A stretch of 64,000 bases of DNA from Hydrogenophaga sp. (GCF_019264445.1 NZ_JAHVAB010000057.1:1-64000), one strand, 5' to 3'; shown: positions 1 through 8,019, counted from the stretch's first letter. The notes: generated by a model not told the origin, from the letters alone. Numbers and translations are program-made.

Positions 1-1
1 C

Positions 2-440
2 GTCGGTAGCGGCATCAGCGAACATCAAAATCTCCCAGAAACTGATGCCTATTGGAATTCAAACCGGGAGTTTTGGGTATCCGTGATCACCCCGAAACAT
101 AAGCATTCATGCGGGCGTCAGGGGTTTTGCAGGAGCGACTAAGAAAGCGGACCTCGGCGCGACGTTCATCAAGATCGGCAGCAACAACCGACGGCTGAAA
201 ATCTGGAACAAGGGGAAATCGGCCGCGCGCAACGTGTCGCTGTCGTTTCCCGATGGCAACGACTGCCTGGTTCAATCGGACATCGACTCGAAATTTCCGC
301 TAGAGACACTGGACACGCTCCAGTCGGTGGAATTGATTGCGTCCATATCACTGGGTAGCAAAAGCAAGCACTCCATCAAGCTGACGTGGAGCGACGATTT
401 CAGCGATCACAACGAGAAGGTGGTCTACCCGACGATCTGA
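2..440 (+). pseudogene. Broken hypothetical protein, C-terminal part (partial at window edge)
   Basis: Two reading frames follow one another. Frame 2 is open from the window edge to a TAA at 140-142 and includes NREFWVSVITP, which looks like the start of a membrane segment. Frame 3 is open from about 87 to a TGA at 438-440 and encodes a soluble C-terminal domain containing KKADLGATFIKIGSNNRRLK and a tail ending in NEKVVYPTI. No good start codon or ribosome site precedes the second frame. The simplest reading is one membrane-anchored hypothetical gene broken by a frameshift or small deletion near 90-140. It converges on the PIN-like gene at 466. No function is recognised. Confidence 0.4.
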
Positions 441-465
441 AAAGATGCCTGCGCAAGGCCACTGG

Positions 466-1284
466 CTAGGAATAGAGCTGGCCGTCGGGACAAAGCAGAC
501 CAAACCACCGCTGCAGTTTCTTTTCTCGCGTGGCGAACGATCCTTCCAGTGTTCCCAACAGGAGGTAGTGCGCGTCGAGAACATCGTGCTCGATTTTCTC
601 GTAGGCTTTTCCGCTCAGTGTGTCGGGAACACGTCCACCATAACGACAATATGCGTCCAGCGCGAAAAGCAACTGGACCTGCTGCCAACGAAATAGTGCC
701 CAATCCCGGGTCATGATCGTGGCAGGCGGTAGTGGAAGTTCGCCCGAAGGGACTTCCAGGCTCCCGTAGAACTTCAACATTGCATCGGTATTGGTCGCGA
801 TGACCTCCTCGGCGGCCTCCCGCAGTGACTGTCGCTCCGCGCTGGTGCCTTCCAGAAGATTTGGGATTAGGGTCGGAATCAAGCGCACCCGGTCAAGAAA
901 TCGTTCGACATCTTCACGAAGTTCCGCCGTCTGCTCCTGAAGCGCCTCAGCCGCCGAAGGCGGCAGCGCGTAGTTCGCGCCGGTCAGCGCCTCGTTGAAT
1001 TGGAAGCGGATATCCTCGTACCGCGTAGAGGGCTTGCCGCAGGCTTCGTGCGACTCTATCTCCTGTTTCAGCAGCGCCCCTACGTGATTGACCAAGATCA
1101 CCGGGTTCTCGATCTTGGGAAACTTGGCGAAGCAGCGCGAGCGTCCCGGTTCGGACGACGAGATCAACTCGTAGAAAAGTACGTCGGCCATCAGCAACTG
1201 GTGCGACTGCGCGAGTTGCAGCATGTGCGCCGCCGTCGATCCTTGCAGGTAGTTCTTGTCGAGAACAATCGTGGGCTTTGCCAT
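466..1284 (-). CDS. PIN-like domain protein, last gene of the putative defence cassette
   Basis: 272 aa, soluble. The N-terminus TIVLDKNYLQG supplies an early acidic residue (D9), followed by D34 and E39. Near the C-terminus, EHDVLDAHYLLLG (D234, D237) and FATREKKL (251-257) follow the pattern of the last strands of a PIN nuclease, but with E254 where the usual TxD aspartate sits. The middle (about 110-165) is helical. It begins 11 bp after the ATPase stop, so the two are almost certainly cotranscribed. PIN domains are metal-dependent RNases and often act as toxins or as effectors paired with ATPases; that role here is inferred. The match is by motif only and the fold assignment is moderately sure. 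No clear Shine-Dalgarno site precedes the ATG. Confidence 0.6.
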   Translation of the reverse strand: MAKPTIVLDKNYLQGSTAAHMLQLAQSHQLLMADVLFYELISSSEPGRSRCFAKFPKIENPVILVNHVGALLKQEIESHEACGKPSTRYEDIRFQFNEALTGANYALPPSAAEALQEQTAELREDVERFLDRVRLIPTLIPNLLEGTSAERQSLREAAEEVIATNTDAMLKFYGSLEVPSGELPLPPATIMTRDWALFRWQQVQLLFALDAYCRYGGRVPDTLSGKAYEKIEHDVLDAHYLLLGTLEGSFATREKKLQRWFGLLCPDGQLYS

Positions 1285-1295
1285 TGAAGTCCGGA

Positions 1296-3935
1296 TCAGC
1301 TAAAGGTCGCCGCCTGGGGCTTGGCTTTCTCCCATGCCTTGCGCGCTGTGTTGTACTCAGCCTTGATGCGGTCCATCTGTGCCAATTCGTCAACCACGAA
1401 ATCAATCGTCAACGGCACTTCGTGGAAGTCTGGCGAGTGGGAGTGAGCATCGATGTATCGGGATAACATCACCATGCGCGTGTGAACCTGTGCAGCAATG
1501 CCTTCATCAAAATACACCTGACTGAGGGTGAAGGTGATGTTCTCCCGCCAGCGGCGCACGACATTGCCGAACAGCTTTCGCTGAATGAAGTCCTCATAGG
1601 CGGTACGCAGGCTGCCACACGCCTTCTCCAGGCTGTCGCGCTGCTTGTCGCCATCCAGCGTGCGGGCGACGTCAAGGTGCTTTCGTGCGCGATCGTGTGC
1701 AGCACCTTCGTAATGTTCGTGAGGGAAGGCCAGGCTGTCGATGACACCTGGCTCTTCGGCCTCGCCACGCCACACGGTCCGGCCCGCGAAATCGACACCC
1801 TTTTCCACCGCAGCCGTCGCCAGATAGTTCGTAAACAGGATGTCGTGCGTAAAGACGATCACCTGCCGCTTGGCGGCTTCGTCCACCAGGCGTTGTGCGA
1901 TCGCCTCTTTGCGTACATGGTCCATCGAGGTCACGGGGTCATCGAACACCACGCCCAAACAGGAACCGTTGAGTTCCACTTCAGTGAGAAAGTCGGCCAA
2001 TGCCGCGGCGGTCTGTTCGCCCTCGCTCAGCACCGAAGACGGGTCGATGCCGGCCACGCTGGCGTTGGCAATCTCGATTTTGCGATCAGTCGTTCCAGCA
2101 TCGCCCGCGAAGCGGAATTGCACCGGCAGCTTGAGCTGCAGGGCGGCGCAGTTCTCCGTGAATCGCGCGATGAAGCCCTGCGCCACCAGTTCTGTGGCCA
2201 GCGCTTTCTGCTTGCTGGTCACTTCGCGTTGGGATACGGCAAAGCCGCGGATGCACGAATTGGCCTTCACCACCCATTTGAGGTCTGCCACCGCCGCAGC
2301 GATGGCATCGTACTGGCCGGAGAGCACCTGGCGATCGAGTAACAATCGCTCCTCTGCCATCAACGACCCCATCAGTACCTTGGGGTCCTTCTGTCGCAAG
2401 GCATCGTTGTCGGATTTCAGGCGCTCAACCAACTCCGTGATGCGTACCGAGACCGGGTCATGGTCCAACATGCTCAAGCCAGGGTCGAAGGCACCGGCAA
2501 CCGCCCGCGCCAATGCTCCGATGACTTCCCGATAGCCTTCGACATGACTGGAAACCGCCGCGGCCATTGCGGCATCCACCTCGGTCAAGGTCCGGCGCGC
2601 GACACTGCCCTCGTCGAAGAAGGCGAGACTGATCTTCGACAACTTCGTGCCATACCCTGCGAGCGTTGTCTTGGCCTGGCCAAGCTGCGCTTCGACACCA
2701 CTGGTTGCGAACTGATAGAAGCGGGTCAATCGTGCAATGCCGTCTTCGTCGAGAACCTGATGGCAAAGCACGCATCGGGCCGCATCCGCCTTCGGTGGAA
2801 ACGCCTCGTCAGGATAGGCTTCGGCGTTGTAAGCAATGGCCGCAGCCAGCAGGTCACGCCATGCTGCTGTGCCGATGGGCTGCACCGGCTCCTCGCCCAA
2901 CTGTGCCGCTGAGAGCGCTGACGCCTTTTCCGTCAGCGTCTGAATCTGCTTGACGGCATTGGTGATCTGTTCCGCGACTGCAGGCGATACAGCCATGTGC
3001 AAACCTGAGATCGATGCTTTCAGTGCGTCCAGATCGATGATGCGCTGCTCATTCTGGCGAATGATCTCCTTGGGATCGGTGGTCCTGAGTGTCGCGAGTT
3101 GCTGGACAACCGATTCCAGGCGCGCGCGCTCCTCGTCGCCGAAGGCGGCCAATGCCTGCAAGCCAACGAGGTCCGTCTGTGCCGTCAGGGTGATCAGCAG
3201 CGAAGCGACTTCGGACGTGCTGCCTGGAATCGCGAACTTGTCCGTAGCGTGGGAACGTAGAGCGATGTCATCGCGCAGCTTGCGCTGGAGCTTTCCGAAG
3301 ACCTCCACCATGCGGGGAAAAACATCGAACAGATAAGGCATGACTTGGAAGGCATTGCGCTCATCCAGATGGACACGCACGCAGGTCGAGTCGAACACCG
3401 CGAAGTTGTCGCGCAGTCGCTGGCAAGGCTCCTTGTAGACAAATGTCGTGTTGGAGCCGTCGTCGAAGGCAAACGTCGCGCTAGGCGTGGGTTGTTTGTG
3501 CTTGGCCAACTTCACATCGCCGAGAATCGCGGTTTGCTTGGAACGGGTGAAGCATGCGGCTTTGAGCACTCGCGCATAGCCGGACTTGCCCGCACCGTTG
3601 GGACCATAGATCACAGTGAGCTTGCGCCCGAAAGTCAGTGTTTCACCCGGCGCCAGGGCGTTGACGCCGGTCAGTGCGGTCATGGCGGTCACTACGCTTG
3701 AGTCCGTTGTGGGGCCGCCTTGGATCTGGGGCAAGGCGATGTCCCATGTGGCGCGTGGCATCTCCGTGGTGGCCAGTTGCTGGTCCATCAAGTACTCGCG
3801 GTAGACCTCATCCAAAGCCTCGTCCGGGAAATCGACGGCGCCAACGAGTTTGACCAGCAGGCACCGCTGCCAGTTGGAAAGCGTCTTGCCCCAAGCGGAC
3901 AGCGCATCGAAGACATTGAACGCCGCTTGCGACAT
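1296..3935 (-). CDS. Zinc-hook AAA_13-type ATPase, PrrC/RloC-like
   Basis: 879 aa. Walker A GPNGAGKS is at 111-118; a CVLC zinc-hook motif (C388, C391) sits in the middle of a long helical region; the ABC signature LSEGEQ is near 636-641, Walker B VVFDDP at 662-667, D-loop TSMD, and the H-loop FTHD at 695-698. This is the layout of PrrC/RloC anticodon nucleases (AAA_13), in which an ABC-type ATPase controls a C-terminal tRNA nuclease; RloC differs from PrrC by having the zinc hook. The C-terminal 150 residues include R777-x3-E781, the spacing of the PrrC Arg/Glu pair, with His at 818 and 831 as possible partners, but this catalytic assignment is tentative. Ribosome site AAGGA lies 6 bp before the ATG. 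A palindrome at 4007-4032 precedes the gene and a PIN-like gene follows 11 bp later. Confidence 0.75.
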   Translation of the reverse strand: MSQAAFNVFDALSAWGKTLSNWQRCLLVKLVGAVDFPDEALDEVYREYLMDQQLATTEMPRATWDIALPQIQGGPTTDSSVVTAMTALTGVNALAPGETLTFGRKLTVIYGPNGAGKSGYARVLKAACFTRSKQTAILGDVKLAKHKQPTPSATFAFDDGSNTTFVYKEPCQRLRDNFAVFDSTCVRVHLDERNAFQVMPYLFDVFPRMVEVFGKLQRKLRDDIALRSHATDKFAIPGSTSEVASLLITLTAQTDLVGLQALAAFGDEERARLESVVQQLATLRTTDPKEIIRQNEQRIIDLDALKASISGLHMAVSPAVAEQITNAVKQIQTLTEKASALSAAQLGEEPVQPIGTAAWRDLLAAAIAYNAEAYPDEAFPPKADAARCVLCHQVLDEDGIARLTRFYQFATSGVEAQLGQAKTTLAGYGTKLSKISLAFFDEGSVARRTLTEVDAAMAAAVSSHVEGYREVIGALARAVAGAFDPGLSMLDHDPVSVRITELVERLKSDNDALRQKDPKVLMGSLMAEERLLLDRQVLSGQYDAIAAAVADLKWVVKANSCIRGFAVSQREVTSKQKALATELVAQGFIARFTENCAALQLKLPVQFRFAGDAGTTDRKIEIANASVAGIDPSSVLSEGEQTAAALADFLTEVELNGSCLGVVFDDPVTSMDHVRKEAIAQRLVDEAAKRQVIVFTHDILFTNYLATAAVEKGVDFAGRTVWRGEAEEPGVIDSLAFPHEHYEGAAHDRARKHLDVARTLDGDKQRDSLEKACGSLRTAYEDFIQRKLFGNVVRRWRENITFTLSQVYFDEGIAAQVHTRMVMLSRYIDAHSHSPDFHEVPLTIDFVVDELAQMDRIKAEYNTARKAWEKAKPQAATFS

Positions 3936-4006
3936 GAAGATTCCTTGTTTTAAGCCATTTGAATCTCGTTCAACAGGCTGGGACGGTCTATTCAGAGGAG
4001 GCAGGT

Positions 4007-4032
4007 GATTGTCGTATCACGATACAACAATC
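4007..4032. promoter_or_regulatory. Operator-like inverted repeat upstream of the ATPase gene
   Basis: Arms GATTGTCGTATC and GATACAACAATC are separated by AC; they are complementary at 11 of 12 positions. No T-run follows on either strand, so it does not look like a terminator. It lies 72 bp upstream of the ATPase start, in the only sizeable gap of the cassette, and is best read as a binding site for a dimeric regulator controlling the ATPase/PIN pair. The regulator is unknown. Confidence 0.55.
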
Positions 4033-4054
4033 GATCAGGACGGCGTTGCGACGC

Positions 4055-4873
4055 CTACGAAAAGGACACTGCCGCTTTCTGCACGCCATCCAGTTTTCTA
4101 TGGATCAGTGAAACCAGCGTCAAGATGTCGAGCGCATCCTGCTCAGACATAGGCCAATTCGTCTTCGGGGCATGGGCCAAGGGATTGCGCACGGCGCCGA
4201 ACAGACCGATTAGCAAGTTCGCAAATCCTCTCTGCTCGCTCTTTTCGGACTCGGTGCTCAGTGGTCCCAAGACCAAGATTGGCTGCTGACCCGCGAACGC
4301 CTTGTTCACCAAGTCGGCACCATCGCCGGTCAACCCCGACAGTATGCGAATTCGCTCGGCGACACCCTTGCTCGCCTCGAAGACCGCATGAAAATAGTTC
4401 TCGTCCAACAGCTCGGCTCGGCAGTAATTCAAGACCTCCGCATGGACGACTCTGCTTTCCAGCGCCGCCTTGAGACGTCCAGCGCGTGCGCGGGCTGCAT
4501 CCAACGTCGTCGCCTTGTCGGCATATCCCACCTTGCCATCGTCGCGAACATAGAAGCCAGAGAACGCCAGCACGACATTGAGTTCATCCCGCAGCCAAGC
4601 AAATGTTCCAGGATCGCGCACGTAGTTCACCGGGTTCATTGCGCGGTTGATGAACATAATCAGATGGTTGCCTCGCTGATGCTTGTTCTGCAACTCGGCG
4701 AGCGCGTTGAACAACCGCTTCCACTTCGTCATGCCCGGCGATGGGTCGATCACTTCCATCTCTTGCAGCAGCCTCCCAATCTGTGTGCCACTCAAGCCGC
4801 GCTCGGTGTCTGCAAGCACACGGCAGGCAGCTTCAAGATGCTGAGAACTGAACAGGTCAATTTGCGCCGCCAT
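4055..4873 (-). CDS. TIGR02391-type HEPN protein (Ymh family)
   Basis: 272 aa. The C-terminal domain carries AVRNPLAHAPKTNW, with R229 and H234 forming the R-x4-H motif of HEPN ribonucleases; the surrounding sequence (LLIGLFGAVRNPLAH, then SEQDALDILTLVSLIHRKLD) is typical of the TIGR02391/Hypoth_Ymh family. The N-terminal half has a winged-helix-like segment (residues 10-60) and a domain of unknown role. HEPN proteins in defence loci are usually RNases acting in abortive infection, but the activity of this family is not known to me. It starts 17 bp after the upstream nuclease-like gene, with GAGG as a plausible ribosome site, so the two are probably cotranscribed. Confidence 0.75.
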   Translation of the reverse strand: MAAQIDLFSSQHLEAACRVLADTERGLSGTQIGRLLQEMEVIDPSPGMTKWKRLFNALAELQNKHQRGNHLIMFINRAMNPVNYVRDPGTFAWLRDELNVVLAFSGFYVRDDGKVGYADKATTLDAARARAGRLKAALESRVVHAEVLNYCRAELLDENYFHAVFEASKGVAERIRILSGLTGDGADLVNKAFAGQQPILVLGPLSTESEKSEQRGFANLLIGLFGAVRNPLAHAPKTNWPMSEQDALDILTLVSLIHRKLDGVQKAAVSFS

Positions 4874-4890
4874 TGCCGACCTCTCCGCGT

Positions 4891-5832
4891 TTAGCGGACG
4901 ACAACATCGAACGGTGCATGCACCGAGCGAAAGGTAGCGAGGATGCGGTCACGGGCGCAATCCAGTTCGTCCGCTACACGAGAACTGAGCATGTAGGTGG
5001 GGCAGTCCGCCTTGCCGCATTCACAATGCCGGATCTCGCCTTCTCGGAGGCGAGAGACGAAGATGCGGCGCAGTTCATCGACTTGACGCACAACCTGGGC
5101 CAGCACCTTGCGAACACGCTGATCTCTGATGTGATGGATCGATGGAATGCGCCGAATTTCGGTGCCTTCACGTGTTCTCCACGCTCCGGTGTTGAGTGCT
5201 CGAATGGTGTCCTCAACAGCTTGCTGGAAGGCGGGTAGCGAACTTTCCTGTTGAAAAGGTGTGCGAAAAGCAGGCCGGTCGAATACGGCAGCCATCAAAC
5301 CCAGCGCCTCGGCGTCGGATAAGCCAGGGAAGTCATCAACGAATTTTCGGATCTCAGCTTCGGCTTCGGGGAACTCGACTCCCTGGACGAAGCGGTGCAA
5401 GAGGTATTCGCCACGCAAACGCAGGTTCTCCTCGAACTCGACGCTCGACCAGATCGTCACATGCGCTACGCCAAGTGCAGCAGCGCTATCGCTGATCCGT
5501 GTTCTGCTGGCGTCAGAGACTGCACCACGACAGATGAATTTGAAAGCATCTGGCGTACCGCCAGTAGCCTCGACAGCCTTCTCCATATCGGTTCGGGCTT
5601 TCGCCAGGGTCAGCATGTCACGATTAGCGCACTGGATAATCGTCTTGCGCGAAGGTCGATCGTCAAACTCCTCGATTCCGAAGATGTCTCGTCCCTGGTC
5701 GCTACCCGATTGGCCGTGCCAGATCAGGTCGCGCCAGCCGGTACGAACGTGATAAGCAAAAGCAAGGCGCTCAAATTGAACGCCGCTGTAGTCTTCAAAG
5801 TGAATCGGATGAACGATGCTTGCCATAGGCAT
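4891..5832 (-). CDS. Restriction-endonuclease-like protein with N-terminal PD-(D/E)XK-type domain
   Basis: 313 aa. Residues 18-70 follow the Mrr-like endonuclease pattern: QFERLAFAYHV (helix with a conserved Glu), GQSGSDQGRDIFG (Gly/Asp-rich strand), then TIIQCAN where the family has the (D/E)xK strand; the usual lysine is replaced by N70 or shifted, so activity is uncertain. Residues 75-145 look like the rest of a Rossmann-like fold. The C-terminal half is helical and contains CECGKADCP, a possible metal-binding knuckle. The start is only 6 bp after the antitoxin stop, which couples this nuclease-like gene to the toxin-antitoxin pair. A DNA-cleaving role is inferred. Confidence 0.6.
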   Translation of the reverse strand: MPMASIVHPIHFEDYSGVQFERLAFAYHVRTGWRDLIWHGQSGSDQGRDIFGIEEFDDRPSRKTIIQCANRDMLTLAKARTDMEKAVEATGGTPDAFKFICRGAVSDASRTRISDSAAALGVAHVTIWSSVEFEENLRLRGEYLLHRFVQGVEFPEAEAEIRKFVDDFPGLSDAEALGLMAAVFDRPAFRTPFQQESSLPAFQQAVEDTIRALNTGAWRTREGTEIRRIPSIHHIRDQRVRKVLAQVVRQVDELRRIFVSRLREGEIRHCECGKADCPTYMLSSRVADELDCARDRILATFRSVHAPFDVVVR

Positions 5833-5838
5833 CGAACA

Positions 5839-6156
5839 TCAAGCCGCGTGCGCCGAGGGCGCAGAAGCCAGCGGCTGCACAGCCAAGCGTAGGCCCATCG
5901 TCTTGAGGATGGCGGTCAAGCTGTTCAGGGCGGGATTGCCCTTCGGCGACAACGTGCGGTAAAGCTGCGTCGGGTTAAGGTGAGCCTGTTCGGCCACCGC
6001 CTGCACGCCGCCGACTGTCTGCGCAAGCTGGCGCAGCACGGTCATCAGTTCGGCTTGGTCGCCATCGGCCAGGATGTTGTTGATGACTTCAAGTGCGAGC
6101 GCCGGATCGTTGCGGTACAGCTCGGCCATCGCCTCGTCATGGGATTTGCCTCTCAT
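5839..6156 (-). CDS. HigA-like antitoxin, addiction module antidote protein
   Basis: 105 aa from the chosen start. Residues about 60-95 form an Xre-type helix-turn-helix (GGVQAVAEQAHLNPTQLYRT...NPALNSLTAIL) typical of the COG3636 antidote family that pairs with Gp49/HigB-like toxins. The ATG at 6156 overlaps the toxin stop as ATGA and has GGAG 9 bp upstream; a longer form from 6186 would overlap the toxin by 34 bp and is less likely. It binds and neutralises the toxin and probably represses the operon. The following nuclease-like gene begins 6 bp after its stop. Confidence 0.85.
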   Translation of the reverse strand: MRGKSHDEAMAELYRNDPALALEVINNILADGDQAELMTVLRQLAQTVGGVQAVAEQAHLNPTQLYRTLSPKGNPALNSLTAILKTMGLRLAVQPLASAPSAHAA

Positions 6157-6482
6157 TCGTCGATTCTCCGTTGCCAGTCCTGCCAATAGCCCACCGCCCG
6201 GTCAATGTCCGCATCCTGGGTGCGCTTGTCGCCACCACACAGCAGCAGCACCAACCGTTGCCCCGCTAGGCCGTAATAAACCCGATAGCCAGGCCCCGCG
6301 TCGATGCGCAGCTCCCACACGCCATCTCGGCAAAACTTGTGGTCGCCGAAGTTGCCTTGCTCGATACGGGCCACGCGGCGGATGACCGCCACCTTGGCTT
6401 GTGCATCACGCAAGCGCCGCAGCCAGTCGGTGTAGAGATCCTTCTGTACGTCGGCCGAGAGGTAGTGCTCGATTCGGTACAT
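6153..6482 (-). CDS. RelE/HigB-like toxin (Gp49-type mRNA interferase)
   Basis: 109 aa. The core DHKFCRDGVWELRIDAGPGYRVYYGLAGQRLVLLLCGGDKRTQDADID is that of the phage-derived Gp49/HigB toxin family, with conserved ELRI, GYR(V)YY and GGDKxTQ(xx)DI elements. The family cleaves mRNA on the ribosome. The toxin gene comes first, as in higBA. No ribosome site precedes the ATG, and a TATAAA-like -10 (6499-6494 on the minus strand) sits only 12 bp upstream, so the transcript may be nearly leaderless. The pair heads the leftward six-gene cassette. Confidence 0.85.
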   Translation of the reverse strand: MYRIEHYLSADVQKDLYTDWLRRLRDAQAKVAVIRRVARIEQGNFGDHKFCRDGVWELRIDAGPGYRVYYGLAGQRLVLLLCGGDKRTQDADIDRAVGYWQDWQRRIDE

Positions 6483-6489
6483 TGTTATT

Positions 6490-6505
6490 TTCGTTTATAG
6501 ACGAA
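6490..6505. promoter_or_regulatory. Operator/promoter of the toxin-antitoxin operon
   Basis: Inverted repeat TTCGT-N6-ACGAA directly upstream of the toxin start, overlapping a TATAAA-like -10 on the minus strand. The placement fits autorepression by the HTH antitoxin. The motif is short, so confidence is moderate. Confidence 0.4.
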
Positions 6506-6543
6506 TGGAAGTCAAGGAGAAGGGGCGAGCCCGCGTCCACATT

Positions 6544-6562
6544 TCCGAGACACTGTCTCGGA
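6544..6562. repeat. Inverted repeat between toxin and integrase genes
   Basis: TCCGAGACA and TGTCTCGGA, perfect 9-bp arms around one base, 22 bp downstream of the integrase stop. No T-run follows, so it is a weak terminator at best; it could be a protein-binding site for recombination or regulation. Confidence 0.45.
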
Positions 6563-6583
6563 TTTCCCGGGTGGGCCTCCTTC

Positions 6584-7783
6584 TCATGCTTCGACCTCCG
6601 CCTGGCGTTGCGCACCCGTGATCGTCTTGCGCCGGGCCGCCACTAGTTCGGCCGCTTGCCGCACCGGATCGTCCTCGGTATGGACGTAGCGCATGAACAT
6701 CGCCGCGGTCTTGTGCGCTGTCAGCGCCATGCCGACCTTTAGGGGAACGCCCGAATTGGCAATGTCGGTCGCCGAGCGGTGGCGGATACCGTGAGTGCCG
6801 ACCTTCGGCACACCGGCACGGTCAAGGATGCGCCGCCACGCCTGATAGTAGGTGTGGGTGCTGAGGGGCTTGCTGTGGTCGAGGATCGCCGGGCAGACAT
6901 AGGGCGAATCGCCGTAGCGAGGAGCATTGGTCAGCCGCCGGCGGGCTTCCTCACTCAAGGGCTTGGACATATCGCCGGTCTTGCTGTCCGGCCAGACCAC
7001 CCGGCCGTTGGGTAGGTCGAGCCAATCCCACTGCAAGAGCAGGACTTCCGACATGCGTGCGGCGAACTCGAATTGCAGCCGGACTGCCAGCAGGTGGGTG
7101 GGATGCTCCAAGCCTTCGGCCTCGGCCTTCTCCAGATAGGTGAACAGCTTGGTCATCTGGTCGTCGGTGATGAGCCGGGTCGAACCCTTTTCCGGGTACT
7201 TGGGGACGTGGCGGCACGGGTTGGAGCCATCGGGCCGGTAGCCCCACAGCTCGGCCAGGTTGAACATCTTGCGGACGAGCGACAGCACCCGGTTAGCCTG
7301 GGTGGGCGACTTCTCCATGCGCTTCATCAGCGCGGTGATGTCGTGGCGTGTGACCTCGTGAACCTTCTTGCTGCCGAAGGCCGGGATGACGAAGCTGTCG
7401 ATCTGGTACTGGTAGCCGGCCTGTGTGCTGGGCTTGTTGTGCGGCTTGGAGTGGTCGTCCATGAACCGGCCGCACAGCTCCTTGACCGTCGGCGCCTTGC
7501 GGGATTCGGCCTTGTCGAGTCCGGGATCGCCCCCGCGCCGGACTTCGGCCAGCCAGTCTTGCGCAAGCAATCGCGCCTGTTCGACCGTCAGTTCGCCGAA
7601 CTGGCCGATTGCCGGCTTGCGCCGCACGCCGGAGTTCGTGCGGTACTGAACCATGAAGACCTTGCGGCCCGTTGGTGTAATCTTGCACAAGAAGCCCGGA
7701 ACGAGCGTATCCCGGAGTTCCACGTCGCAGGTTTGAGCCTGCGATGTGTCAACGACGGACTTGGTGAGTTTGACCTTCGCCAT
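6584..7783 (-). CDS. Tyrosine-family site-specific integrase (phage/island type)
   Basis: 399 aa. N-terminal arm-binding domain of DUF4102-like type (residues 1-90), SAM-like core-binding domain (about 97-185), catalytic domain after 200. Catalytic residues are visible: R243 (AARMSEV), K268 (DSKTG), H331 and R334 (HGIRH), H357 (LTAHKT) and Y366 (MRYVH). It would cut and rejoin DNA at attachment sites. CAGGAG lies 6 bp before the ATG. A tRNA-Leu 3' fragment lies 177 bp upstream of its start, fitting a tRNA-targeting island integrase with its att site beside it. Confidence 0.95.
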   Translation of the reverse strand: MAKVKLTKSVVDTSQAQTCDVELRDTLVPGFLCKITPTGRKVFMVQYRTNSGVRRKPAIGQFGELTVEQARLLAQDWLAEVRRGGDPGLDKAESRKAPTVKELCGRFMDDHSKPHNKPSTQAGYQYQIDSFVIPAFGSKKVHEVTRHDITALMKRMEKSPTQANRVLSLVRKMFNLAELWGYRPDGSNPCRHVPKYPEKGSTRLITDDQMTKLFTYLEKAEAEGLEHPTHLLAVRLQFEFAARMSEVLLLQWDWLDLPNGRVVWPDSKTGDMSKPLSEEARRRLTNAPRYGDSPYVCPAILDHSKPLSTHTYYQAWRRILDRAGVPKVGTHGIRHRSATDIANSGVPLKVGMALTAHKTAAMFMRYVHTEDDPVRQAAELVAARRKTITGAQRQAEVEA

Positions 7784-7959
7784 GAGGTGCTCCTGAAAGG
7801 CCCCGATTCCAGGGGCCGGCTAGGAGCCAGGCGGAGGGGAACCGGGGCGGTTTGCATCGCGCACCGGGATATGATCGAAGGCACTGGCCTCGGGGAAAAC
7901 CTGCTGCAGCAAGCCTCATCCAAGCCCATCCTTAGTCCGGTGCGGATGCCATGCTCAGG

Positions 7960-8019
7960 CTTAAAATCCGCCGCATCCTGAAAAGGGGCGTACCGGTTCG
8001 ACCCCGGTTCGAGGCACCA
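7960..8019 (+). other. Attachment site: 3' fragment of a tRNA-Leu(UAA) gene
   Basis: From TTAAAATCCGCC (anticodon loop with UAA and 3' stem) the sequence runs through a variable arm, a T arm (ACCGG, loop TTCGACC, CCGGT) and an acceptor 3' strand ending ACCA at 8019. The 5' half is absent: the bases before it cannot form the anticodon stem, D arm or acceptor. This is what island integration into the 3' half of a tRNA gene leaves at the distal end. The integrase side (left) is then island and the right side chromosome; the intact tRNA-Leu should lie left of this window. Confidence 0.75.

Noticed and set aside
7889-8019. A possible complete tRNA-Leu using GCCTCGG at 7889 as the 5' acceptor strand
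   Set aside because: The span would be about 130 bases and nothing between forms a D arm or the 5' anticodon stem; only the 3' fragment is tRNA.
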